DNA of 64,000 bases from Actinomadura citrea. Lineage in GTDB: Bacteria > Actinomycetota > Actinomycetes > Streptosporangiales > Streptosporangiaceae. The DNA is taken from positions 1,116,001 to 1,180,000 of the forward strand of contig NZ_JACCBT010000001.1 in the NCBI RefSeq assembly GCF_013409045.1, in the 5' to 3' direction. The translations under genes and the position numbers were made by a program. Positions 7,517 to 14,972 of the stretch are shown here, one piece after another. Each line of letters opens with the position of its first letter. Position 1 is the first letter of the stretch. Under the pieces are notes generated by a model that saw only the letters and a list, made by a program, of their open reading frames with translations, had not been told where the DNA came from and searched no databases.

Positions 7517-7954
7517 ATGCAGGTCGATCCGCGTGGGCCGCGCTTCGGCGCCTCCGTCACCACGGCCGTCCTCGTCGTGGTGCTGGTGACCGGAAGCTGG
7601 GCACTGCTCGCCGCTCAGGCCGTCGTGTTCGCCATCGCGGCCTTCCTCGGCCTCCGGTACGCCCCGTACGGACTCGTGTTCAAAGTGCTCATCCGCCCCC
7701 GTCTCGCTCCGCCCAGGGAACTGGAGGACGAGGCCCCGCCCCGCTTCGCGCAGGGTGTCGGGTTCGGCTTCGCCCTCCTGGGCACGGTCGGATACGCGAC
7801 GGGGACCACCTGGCTCGGCATCGGTGCCACCGCCCTCGCACTGGCGGCGGCGTTCCTGAACGCGGCGTTCGGGTTCTGCCTCGGCTGCGAGATGTATCCG
7901 CTCTTCCGCCGCATCACCGCGAAAGTCCGCTCCGAAGGGAAGGTTCCCGCATGA
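7517..7954 (+). CDS. DUF4395 membrane protein of the sulfurtransferase operon
   Basis: 145 aa with AGGAG 9 bases before ATG 7517. It has four hydrophobic helices in two pairs (TAVLVVVLVTGSWALLAAQAVVFAIAAFLGL and GVGFGFALLGTVGYATGTTWLGIGATALALAAAFLNAAFG), then the family hallmark GFCLGCEMYPLFRR with two cysteines at the end of the last helix. The N-terminal DPRGPRFGA is also typical. DUF4395 proteins regularly sit with sulfurtransferases and thioredoxins and may handle reduced sulfur at the membrane, but no activity is established. Its stop overlaps cysA (ATGA), so the two are co-translated. Confidence 0.85.
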   Translation: MQVDPRGPRFGASVTTAVLVVVLVTGSWALLAAQAVVFAIAAFLGLRYAPYGLVFKVLIRPRLAPPRELEDEAPPRFAQGVGFGFALLGTVGYATGTTWLGIGATALALAAAFLNAAFGFCLGCEMYPLFRRITAKVRSEGKVPA

Positions 7955-8790
7955 GCCGCTCAGACGTCCTGGTGGACACCGACTGGGTCGAGGCCCACCT
8001 TGACGACCCCGGGCTCGTGCTCGTCGAGGTCGACGAGGACGTGTCCGCCTACGACAAGGGCCACATCCGTGGCGCCGTGAAGATCGACTGGAAGACCGAG
8101 CTGCAGGACCCGGTCCGCCGCGACTTCGTCGACAGGACCGGCTTCGAGCAGCTGCTGTCGAGCAAGGGCATCGCGAACGACGACCTCGTCATCCTGTACG
8201 GCGGCAACAACAACTGGTTCGCCGCGTACGCGTACTGGTACTTCAAGCTGTACGGCCACGACAAGGTGAAGCTCCTCGACGGCGGCCGCAAGAAGTGGGA
8301 GCTGGACTCCCGCGAGCTGGTCACCGACGTCCCGAGCCGTCCCGCGACCGACTACAAGGCCAAGGACCAGGACCTGGCGATCCGCGCCTTCCGCGACGAG
8401 GTCGTGGACGCGATCGGCAAGCAGAACCTGATCGACGTCCGTTCGCCGGACGAGTTCAGCGGCAAGCTGCTCGCCCCGGCGCACCTGCCGCAGGAGCAGT
8501 CGCAGCGCGCCGGCCACGTGCCGACCGCGGCCAACATCCCGTGGTCGAAGGCGGCCAACGACGACGGCACGTTCAAGTCCGACGAGGAGCTCCGCGCCCT
8601 CTACACCGAGGCCGGGGTCGACCTGGGCAAGGACACCATCGCCTACTGCCGCATCGGCGAGCGCTCCTCGCACACGTGGTTCGCGCTCCGCGAGCTGCTG
8701 GGCCTGGAGAACGTGAAGAACTACGACGGTTCGTGGACCGAGTACGGCTCGCTCGTCGGCGTGCCGATCGAGCTCGGCGCAGGCAAGTAA
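7951..8790 (+). CDS. cysA: Thiosulfate sulfurtransferase (two-domain rhodanese) CysA
   Basis: 279 aa, the usual length of a tandem-rhodanese thiosulfate:cyanide sulfurtransferase. The N-terminal inactive domain (VLVDTDWVEAHLDDPGLVLVEVDEDVSAYDKGHIRGA) is followed by the catalytic domain with IDVRSPDEFSGK and the active loop AYCRIGERSSHTWF, whose cysteine (about residue 233) carries the persulfide. The family moves sulfane sulfur from thiosulfate or mercaptopyruvate to thiol acceptors. It is the middle gene of the leader-DUF4395-cysA-DUF1416 operon, the same arrangement known around cysA genes in other actinomycetes, and is likely controlled by cysteine through the leader peptide. Confidence 0.93.
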   Translation: MSRSDVLVDTDWVEAHLDDPGLVLVEVDEDVSAYDKGHIRGAVKIDWKTELQDPVRRDFVDRTGFEQLLSSKGIANDDLVILYGGNNNWFAAYAYWYFKLYGHDKVKLLDGGRKKWELDSRELVTDVPSRPATDYKAKDQDLAIRAFRDEVVDAIGKQNLIDVRSPDEFSGKLLAPAHLPQEQSQRAGHVPTAANIPWSKAANDDGTFKSDEELRALYTEAGVDLGKDTIAYCRIGERSSHTWFALRELLGLENVKNYDGSWTEYGSLVGVPIELGAGK

Positions 8791-8818
8791 GTCCCGCAGC
8801 ACCACACTTGGAGGAACC

Positions 8819-9127
8819 ATGACCCAGGGCTGCGCAGCGCCCGAGCAGACGGCGCATCTTCCGGCGACCGTCGACCTGACCCACGAGGCCGTCATCCAGG
8901 GGACCGTCACGCGTGACGGCGCCCCGGTGTCGAGCGCCTACGCCCGCCTGCTCGACTCGTCCGGCGAGTTCACCGCCGAGGTGGTGACGGGCGAGGAGGG
9001 CGTGTTCCGCTTCTTCGCCGCCGACGGCGACTGGACGGTCCGTGTCCTGGCGGCCGGCGGTGTGAGCGTCGACGCCGGCGTCACCGCGAAGATCGGCGAG
9101 GTCGCCGGTCTCGAAGTCACGATCTGA
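8819..9127 (+). CDS. DUF1416 protein, cysA partner
   Basis: 102 aa; ATG at 8819 with GGAGG 5 bases upstream. It matches the actinobacterial DUF1416 family that follows sulfurtransferase genes: GCAAPEQTA at the N-terminus, then a carboxypeptidase-regulatory-like beta-sandwich (QGTVTRDGAPVSSAYARLLDSSGEFTAEVVTGEEGVFRFFAADGDWTVRVLA). The conserved CAAP cysteine near the start may accept sulfur, but this is only suggested by the context. Last gene of the operon, followed within 20 bp by a strong terminator. Confidence 0.88.
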   Translation: MTQGCAAPEQTAHLPATVDLTHEAVIQGTVTRDGAPVSSAYARLLDSSGEFTAEVVTGEEGVFRFFAADGDWTVRVLAAGGVSVDAGVTAKIGEVAGLEVTI

Positions 9128-9145
9128 CCCGCGCCAAGGTCCTTG

Positions 9146-9179
9146 AACCCCGCCGTCCCCGATCGGGGACGGCGGGGTT
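9146..9179 (+). terminator. Strong hairpin terminator of the sulfur operon
   Basis: A perfect 15-bp stem (AACCCCGCCGTCCCC with GGGGACGGCGGGGTT) closes on a GATC tetraloop, 19 bp after the DUF1416 stop. Only a short T-run follows, as is common in actinomycetes. Confidence 0.88.
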
Positions 9180-9338
9180 CGTCCGTTAACGGCATCTCCA
9201 CCAGCTGTTCCCGTGCTCTTCGCCCCACCCGGTCTGCCCCGACCCGCCGGTGGTGGACGGTCTTCTCTTGCAGGTCACAAACCAGATCAGAGGGTGCGGC
9301 CCACGGCCGCTTCCTCTCACGAGGTCAGGAGAACCCTG

Positions 9339-9521
9339 ATGAGAAAGATCAAGATCAAGATCGCCGCGGGGAGCGAGAGGGAGACCGATCGACTCTGCTG
9401 GGCGGTCATGGAGAACGTCCACGCGGCCATCGCTCCTCACGAGAGGGTGACGAGCACGGCGCACCGGGGGCGGGCCGGCGGCAGGAAGGCCACGCTGACC
9501 TTCGAGGTCGAGAGCGGCTGA
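9339..9521 (+). CDS. Small hypothetical protein, 60 aa
   Basis: The start is chosen as ATG 9339 because CAGGAG lies 7 bases upstream; an upstream in-frame ATG (9213) would add an unlikely proline-rich tail and begin right behind the terminator. The product begins RKIKIKIAAGSERETDRLCWAVMENV and ends KATLTFEVESG. It looks like a single small alpha/beta domain with two strands at the ends, and has no signal peptide. It stands alone between two hairpins, so it is a monocistronic unit. I do not recognise the family. Confidence 0.65.
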   Translation: MRKIKIKIAAGSERETDRLCWAVMENVHAAIAPHERVTSTAHRGRAGGRKATLTFEVESG

Positions 9522-9545
9522 AGCCGCTGCAGGCGGTACCCCACT

Positions 9546-9581
9546 GTTGGTCCTTGCTCTCTGCCGAGTGCGAGGACCAAC
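9546..9581 (+). terminator. Hairpin terminator after the 60-aa gene
   Basis: A 12-bp stem (GTTGGTCCTTGC with GCGAGGACCAAC, one G-U pair in RNA) with a 12-base loop is followed by the T-rich TTCTCTTT (9582-9589). It starts 25 bp after the small gene's stop and resembles a classical intrinsic terminator. Confidence 0.85.
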
Positions 9582-9657
9582 TTCTCTTTCGGGCCACGGT
9601 GCGCGGCCCCCGCCGGGGCAGGGCGGCCGGCGGGGTCGCCCGCCGCCCGGCCCGCGA

Positions 9658-10479
9658 TCAGTTGCTCCAGAGCAGCGTGTTGGTGACCTCGACGCCGAGT
9701 TCCCCGGCGGTGGCGAAGACGCTGCCGGTGCGGTCGCCCGTCGGGCCGCCGCTGGACCAGTACGACTGGGCGTAGATGACCGTGGACCCCTGCGCCCAGG
9801 TCCGCGTCCAGTACGCGGGGTCGGCCTTCGGCTGCGGAAGCCCGCTGGCGTCCGACGGGGTCAGCAGCTTCGGCCAGCCCTCCTGGTTCGTGTAGCCCTT
9901 GACGAGGGACGCGTCCGTCGAGGTGGCGAACTTCAGGATCGAGACCGAGGTGATGATCTGCTTGGACGGGCTGGCGTAGACGGCCGAGTACATGCTCCCG
10001 ACGCACGGGTGCCGGCTCAGCGCGGGCAGCAGCACGGAGTTCGCGCGGGTGGTGCACGACTCGGTGCGCGTCCCCGCCTGCGTGAACACGTTGCCCTTCG
10101 CCGTCGTGATCGTCCGCTTCAGCACGCCGGCCGGGTCGACCGCACCGCCGATGGAACTGGTGGGCGAGGGATCGGTCGTCGGCTGCGACGTGGACCCGTA
10201 GGACGGGATCCGCGTCGTGGACGGCAGCGACACCGGCCGGACCGGGTCGTCGTCATCGCCGCCGAAGACGAGGACGGCGCACGTGCCCGCGACGGCCACG
10301 AAGAGGACCGCGCCGACGACGAGCAGCCACACGAGCGTGCTGCCGCCGCCGCGCCGCGGGGGCGGATACGGGGGCGGGAAACCGGGGCCGCCGGGCATCG
10401 GGGGCGGGCCGGCGTGTGCGGCAGGCGGCGGGAAGCCCGGCCGACCGGGCTGCTGGCCGGGCCAAGGTGGGGGGTTCAT
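9658..10479 (-). CDS. Proline-rich membrane-anchored protein with extracellular domain
   Basis: 273 aa; GGAG lies 6 bases before the ATG. Residues 1-48 are proline/glycine-rich and cytoplasmic (GQQPGRPGFPPPAAHAGPPP). Residues about 49-71 are one membrane helix (LVWLLVVGAVLFVAVAGTCAVLVF). A Thr/Ser/Pro linker and a roughly 160-residue extracytoplasmic domain follow, with Cys pairs (ESCTTRANSVLL, HPCVGSM) likely to form a disulfide and an end GVEVTNTLLWSN. This layout is very common in Actinomadura-like genomes, where such proteins are usually called hypothetical. The role is unknown; a sensor or protein-binding surface domain is possible. Confidence 0.75.
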   Translation of the reverse strand: MNPPPWPGQQPGRPGFPPPAAHAGPPPMPGGPGFPPPYPPPRRGGGSTLVWLLVVGAVLFVAVAGTCAVLVFGGDDDDPVRPVSLPSTTRIPSYGSTSQPTTDPSPTSSIGGAVDPAGVLKRTITTAKGNVFTQAGTRTESCTTRANSVLLPALSRHPCVGSMYSAVYASPSKQIITSVSILKFATSTDASLVKGYTNQEGWPKLLTPSDASGLPQPKADPAYWTRTWAQGSTVIYAQSYWSSGGPTGDRTGSVFATAGELGVEVTNTLLWSN

Positions 10480-10672
10480 GGTCGCTCCGGGCGGTTCACG
10501 TGCGGGGTGCCGACTGAGGTCGGGCCAGACTACGTGAGGTGAATGGTGATTTCATGGCAGATTTCCCATATACAGATGGCCGTGCCGATGCAACCGTTCC
10601 GCGGCAAGGCTTCGGGGGTGTGAGAGATAGATCACGCACCCGAGCCCGTTGCGGCGGGCGACAAATCCCGGA

Positions 10673-12100
10673 CTAGGCCCAGTCGCGGGTGAGGTCCAGG
10701 TCCCAGGGGACGAGGTTCCACGGGCTGCGGGGCTCGGTGGCGAGTTCCTCGATGAGCTGCTCGTACTCGGCCTGCGCCTTGCCGCCACCGCCCGACCAGA
10801 GCAGGCGGCCCTGCAGGTAGCAGGTCGCCATGTCCCGCCAGGACGCGTACCGCCGCTGGATGTCCAGGGCGAGCGGGAGCATGCGGTCCCAGCAGTACTC
10901 CTCGGTCAGCCAGCCGACGATGTGGCCCCACCGGTAGAGCATGAGCGCGCGCCCGTAGTCCCAGATCAGGAACCGTCCCACGTTGGCGCGCAGCGCCGGG
11001 TCGGCGAGGGCCTCCAGCCGGTGCAGCTCCTCCGTCGCGTGGTTGCGGTCGTTGAAGAGCTGGTGGAGGAACAGCGCCAGCTCGGCGCCCTCCTCGCTCG
11101 CGTCCGCGCCCGGCTCGTCGCGCAGCAGCGGCGGGACGAGCCGCGCGTACGAGCCGCCCTCGTCCCCGTACCGGACGCGGACCAGCTCGATCAGCCGCTC
11201 GACGAACGGGGGCTCCAGCCGGTCGCCGGCGATGAGGCCGTCGACCTCGCGCAGCAGCGACTCGTACTCCCGCCGCGCGGCGAGGGGCCGGCCGGCGAGG
11301 TGCGCGTCCTGCGTGAAGTCGGCGCGGTGCCCGTCCTGGACGAGCCAGTTGACGGCGCCGAGCAGCTGCTCCAGGTCGTAGGCGCCCCAGGGGTCCTGGA
11401 GCAGGTCCTGTGCGGCGCGGCGGTCGGCGGCCGCGGCGGACGCGCCGGGCGCGGCGCCGAGCCGGTCCATCCGGAACCCGTTGACGGCGCCGTAGGGGGC
11501 GCCGGCGGCGATGATCCAGCGCTGCACCGGGGTGAGGTCGCTGCCGTGGGTGAGGACGCCGTTCAGGTCGGGGGTGGAGATCAGCTCCCAGAGACGCCGC
11601 TGGAACTCCTCGGCCTGCCGCTCCTCGCTGCCGAAGAACCCGGCGAGCTGCTTGCGCAGCGACGGGTGCCGGACGTAGAGCCGCCGGAAGAACCGGCCGT
11701 TCTTCCACACCAGGTGCTCGGGGCGCAGATCGCCGAAGGGGATCCGCGTCCGCCGGTGGACCATCGCCTGCTCGGCGAACCGCAGTTCCAGGTCCGACCA
11801 GAGACCGGCGAGCGGGGTGAAGCGCAGCAGCAGGACGAACCCGGCCACCAGGGCCAGCAGGACGGCGCCGGGGGCCAGCGCCCACCGCGCCTGGTCCTGC
11901 AGCCCGGTCAGGGACAGGACGGCGCCGGTCAGCAGCAGTGACACGCCGCCCGCCCCGAAGCCGAGGAACCAGCCGGTCGTGAGGATGAGGGACCCCTCGA
12001 TGCGGAGCACCGACTCCTCGTCGTCGAACTCGAACGACCCCTCGGCGAGCGTCCCCTCGACGGCCCGCTCAAGTGCGTCGAGCTGACCGGCCTCTTCCAT
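10673..12100 (-). CDS. DUF1266 membrane protein, 475 aa
   Basis: The N-terminal 90 residues include two membrane helices (LILTTGWFLGFGAGGVSLLLTGAVL and WALAPGAVLLALVAGFVLLLRF). The following long cytoplasmic part contains a DUF1266 domain, recognisable by LTPVQRWIIAAGAPYGAVNGF, DLEQLLGAVNWLVQDGHR and the C-terminal WDYGRALMLYRWGHIVGWLTEEYCWDRMLPLALDIQRRYASWRDMATCYLQGRLLW. DUF1266 proteins are widespread in actinomycetes and enterics without known function. The gene is divergent from the LCP gene, with a small palindrome (12129-12141) just upstream of its start. Confidence 0.82.
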   Translation of the reverse strand: MEEAGQLDALERAVEGTLAEGSFEFDDEESVLRIEGSLILTTGWFLGFGAGGVSLLLTGAVLSLTGLQDQARWALAPGAVLLALVAGFVLLLRFTPLAGLWSDLELRFAEQAMVHRRTRIPFGDLRPEHLVWKNGRFFRRLYVRHPSLRKQLAGFFGSEERQAEEFQRRLWELISTPDLNGVLTHGSDLTPVQRWIIAAGAPYGAVNGFRMDRLGAAPGASAAAADRRAAQDLLQDPWGAYDLEQLLGAVNWLVQDGHRADFTQDAHLAGRPLAARREYESLLREVDGLIAGDRLEPPFVERLIELVRVRYGDEGGSYARLVPPLLRDEPGADASEEGAELALFLHQLFNDRNHATEELHRLEALADPALRANVGRFLIWDYGRALMLYRWGHIVGWLTEEYCWDRMLPLALDIQRRYASWRDMATCYLQGRLLWSGGGGKAQAEYEQLIEELATEPRSPWNLVPWDLDLTRDWA

Positions 12101-12128
12101 GGGCAGGACCGTACAGCATGCCTTACGG

Positions 12129-12141
12129 GTAGATCATCTAC
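12129..12141. promoter_or_regulatory. Small palindrome upstream of the DUF1266 gene
   Basis: GTAGAT-C-ATCTAC has perfect 6-bp arms around one base, 29-41 bp upstream of the DUF1266 start in the 229-bp divergent gap. It could bind a dimeric regulator; no regulator can be named. Confidence 0.35.
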
Positions 12142-12329
12142 TCCGTGCCCCGTATGCGGCGGCCAGGGGGCGGAGAACCGCTTTGGGCTGCGGCGTTCCG
12201 TTCTCTGGCATCTGACGTCGCGGTGGACGACGTGTCAAGCGACGCCCCGCGCCCGCGGACCGGGCGGCCGCGGGTGCCGCCGTCCTCTTTCTCGGGACGC
12301 CCCATGGCGCATGTCCAATCTGTGCTGAA

Positions 12330-13772
12330 ATGTTCCGGATGCAGCGAGCCGTCGCGCCACCGCCCGTGTACTACGCGGACAGCGCCCCGCCGCCACCGGA
12401 GCCGCCGGTGCGGGGGCGCCTGTGGCGCATGCTCGGCTGGGTGTCGATCGGGCTGTCGGTCGTGCTGGTGGCGGGCAGCCTCACCACCTACGGGTTCTGG
12501 CGGCGGCTCGACGGCCAGATCGACCGCGAGAACGTCGACGGCAAGCTCGGCGAGCACCGGCCGCCCAAGCTGAACAACTCGCTGAACATCCTGATGATGG
12601 GCTCCGACAGCCGCGCCGGGGAGAACGCCCGCTACGGGACCGAGGCCGGGCAGCGCTCCGACACCACGATCCTGCTGCACATCTCGCCCGGCGGGCAGAG
12701 CGCCATCGGCGTCAGCTTCCCGCGCGACTCGATGGTGCAGATGCCGCCGTGCAAGCGCAGGAACGGCACGACCGTCCCGGCCCAGTTCGGGATGATCAAC
12801 GCGGCGTTCTCCAACGGCGGTCCGGCCTGCACCTGGCGGACGATCGAGTCGCTCACCAAGATCCACATCGACCACTACGTCGAGGTCGACTTCGCCGGGT
12901 TCAAGCGGGTCGTGGACGCGCTCGGCGGCGTGGAGATCTGCGTTCCGAGGCGGATCGACGACCCCAAGGCCGAGTTGCACCTCAGGGCCGGCCGGCAGAC
13001 CGTCCGCGGCGACCAGGCCCTCGGCTACGTCCGCACCCGCTACGTCCTCGGCGACGGCTCCGACCTCGACCGGATCAAGCGGCAGCAGGCGTTCATGGCC
13101 TCGGTCGTCAAGAAGGCCACCGACAAGGGCATGCTCACCGACCCCGGCCGCACCTACGCCTTCCTGTCCGCCGCCACCAAGTCCATCAAGGCGGACAACG
13201 GGCTCACGCTGTCGGTGATGCAGAAGCTCGCCGGATCCCTGGGCGGGATGAGCGCCGGGAAGGTTCGCTTCGTCACCGTTCCCGTGCAGGCGTTCCCGCA
13301 GGACAAGAACCGCGTCCAGTTCGCCCAGGCCGCCGCCGAGCCGCTGTTCCGGGCCATCCGGGAGGACAACAAGCTCCCGCAGCCGGAGCCCGTGGCCGCG
13401 CAGAACCAGGTCCAGCCCGTGCCGCCCGCGCAGGTCAGGCTCGGCGTCTACAACGCTTCCGGCACCGGCGGCCTCGCGCAGCGGACCGCCGACCAACTCG
13501 CCGAGCGCGGCTTCCAGGTCGTCAAGGTCGGCACCGCCAGGAAGACCATCGCCCACACCCAGATCCTCTACGGCGCGGGCGCGGAGCGGCAGGCCGCCCG
13601 CGTGGCGATCGCGGTGCCCGGTCACCAGTCGCGCCCGTGGGCGTCCGCCAGACCCGGCTACGTCTACCTCGTCGTCGGCAGGGACGGCGCCACCCTGCGG
13701 GGGCTGGGCCCGATGGTTCCGAAGGTGGCGGGGGAGATCCGCGCCGACCGCGATATCTGTGCGCAGACCTGA
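12330..13772 (+). CDS. LytR-CpsA-Psr (LCP) family wall-polymer ligase with LytR_C domain
   Basis: 480 aa. A proline-rich cytoplasmic start and one membrane helix (MLGWVSIGLSVVLVAGSLTTYGFW, about 34-57) precede the LCP catalytic domain (LNILMMGSDSRAGENARYG, RSDTTILLHI, GVSFPRDSMVQMP, DQALGYVRTRYVLGDGSDLDRIKRQQ), with the conserved Arg/Asp residues that hold the polyprenyl-pyrophosphate glycan. Residues about 370-460 form a LytR_C domain (VRLGVYNASGTGGLAQRTADQLAERGFQV). LCP enzymes transfer wall teichoic acids or arabinogalactan to peptidoglycan outside the membrane. That suits the galactan locus 13 kb away. No Shine-Dalgarno is visible; a CAATCT hexamer 8 bp before the ATG suggests a leaderless start. 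Confidence 0.92.
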   Translation: MFRMQRAVAPPPVYYADSAPPPPEPPVRGRLWRMLGWVSIGLSVVLVAGSLTTYGFWRRLDGQIDRENVDGKLGEHRPPKLNNSLNILMMGSDSRAGENARYGTEAGQRSDTTILLHISPGGQSAIGVSFPRDSMVQMPPCKRRNGTTVPAQFGMINAAFSNGGPACTWRTIESLTKIHIDHYVEVDFAGFKRVVDALGGVEICVPRRIDDPKAELHLRAGRQTVRGDQALGYVRTRYVLGDGSDLDRIKRQQAFMASVVKKATDKGMLTDPGRTYAFLSAATKSIKADNGLTLSVMQKLAGSLGGMSAGKVRFVTVPVQAFPQDKNRVQFAQAAAEPLFRAIREDNKLPQPEPVAAQNQVQPVPPAQVRLGVYNASGTGGLAQRTADQLAERGFQVVKVGTARKTIAHTQILYGAGAERQAARVAIAVPGHQSRPWASARPGYVYLVVGRDGATLRGLGPMVPKVAGEIRADRDICAQT

Positions 13773-13943
13773 TTCCGCGCCGAACCTGATATAGCCCTCT
13801 ATCACCGGTATCTTGGCCCGCGCCAACCATCAACCGTTTCAAAGCGTCCCATCTAGGACGGCGCCCCCTATCCCCCGACCAGGCCCGCCGACCCGCCCCC
13901 GCATGGGTGCCCCACGGCCGCCACGCTCCCCCGGAACGGACGC

Positions 13944-14918
13944 ATGCAGCCCGAACCCTTCACCCTGCTGATGACCGTCTACGGCGGTGATCGGGAGGAG
14001 CATGTCCGGGACGCCTTCCGCAGCGCCGTCCACCTGCAGACCCTCCGCCCCGACCAGGTCGTCCTGGTCCAGGACGGGCCGGTCCCGCCCGCTCTCACGT
14101 CCGTCCTGCGCGAACTCGTGAGGATCAGCCCGGTCGAGGTCACGTTCGTCCACCTGGAGCACAACCGCGGCCTCGGCCCCGCCCTCGACGCCGGCCTGCA
14201 CGCCGCCCGCCACGACATCGTCGCCCGCATGGACGCCGACGACTACTCGATGCCCCACCGCTTCCAGACGCAGGTCCCGCTGGTCCGCGCGGGCGCCGAC
14301 CTCGTGGGCGCGGGCCTGCTGGAGTTCGGTGCCGACATCACCGACATCGTCGGCCGCCGCACCCCGCCGAGCGACCCCGCCGACATCGCGCGCTACTCCC
14401 GCCTGCACGACCCGTTCAACCACCCCACGGTCGTCTACCGGCGCAGCGCCGTCGTCGCCGCGGGCGGCTACGGCGACCTCCCCCTGATGGAGGACTACTG
14501 GCTGTTCGTCCGCATGATCGCGGGCGGCGCGCGGATGGTGAACGTCGCCGATCCCCTCGTCTACTACCGTGTCGGCGACGGCGCCTACGAGCGCCGCGGC
14601 GGCCGCGAGCTGCTGCGCTCCGAACTGCGGCTGCAGCGCGAGATGCGCCGCGAGGGCTTCATCTCCCAGCCCCAGTACTGGCGCAACGTCATGGTCCGCG
14701 GCGGCTACCGCCTCGTCCCCACGCTGATCCGCAAACCCTTCTACCGCGCGGTCGTCGCCCCCTACGGTGCCCGGCGCAACCGCCTGCGCGACCGCGGCAG
14801 GGCCCGCACGACCCCTCGCCCGGCCGTCCCCTACATCCCCCGCCATGCGCGCCCGGCGGGCGACGGGCCCCAGCGGCTCCCCGGGCTGGACGCCGCCCCG
14901 CCGCAACCGGAGAAGTAG
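13944..14918 (+). CDS. Family 2 glycosyltransferase
   Basis: 324 aa with a GT-A fold. It has TLLMTVYGGDREEHVRDAFRSAVHLQTLRPDQVVLVQDGP at the N-terminus, LEHNRGLGPALDAGLHAARHDIVARMDADDYSMPHRF with the metal-binding DAD near residue 95, and the acceptor motif GGYGDLPLMEDYWLFVRMIAGG with the base ED. This variant resembles amylovoran/capsule GT2 enzymes. The last 50 residues are a basic, proline-rich tail. The donor and acceptor are unknown; it probably builds a surface glycan. It follows the LCP gene on the same strand after 171 bp. Confidence 0.9.
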   Translation: MQPEPFTLLMTVYGGDREEHVRDAFRSAVHLQTLRPDQVVLVQDGPVPPALTSVLRELVRISPVEVTFVHLEHNRGLGPALDAGLHAARHDIVARMDADDYSMPHRFQTQVPLVRAGADLVGAGLLEFGADITDIVGRRTPPSDPADIARYSRLHDPFNHPTVVYRRSAVVAAGGYGDLPLMEDYWLFVRMIAGGARMVNVADPLVYYRVGDGAYERRGGRELLRSELRLQREMRREGFISQPQYWRNVMVRGGYRLVPTLIRKPFYRAVVAPYGARRNRLRDRGRARTTPRPAVPYIPRHARPAGDGPQRLPGLDAAPPQPEK

Positions 14919-14972
14919 CGGGGGGCGGCGCGCGGGTTCACCGCACGGGCCGGGTCACGACACCAGGCCGGG

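Noticed and set aside
10552..10788. 78-codon minus-strand ORF in the gap after the DUF1266 gene
   Set aside because: Overlaps the DUF1266 3' end out of frame and has no ribosome site or recognisable pattern.
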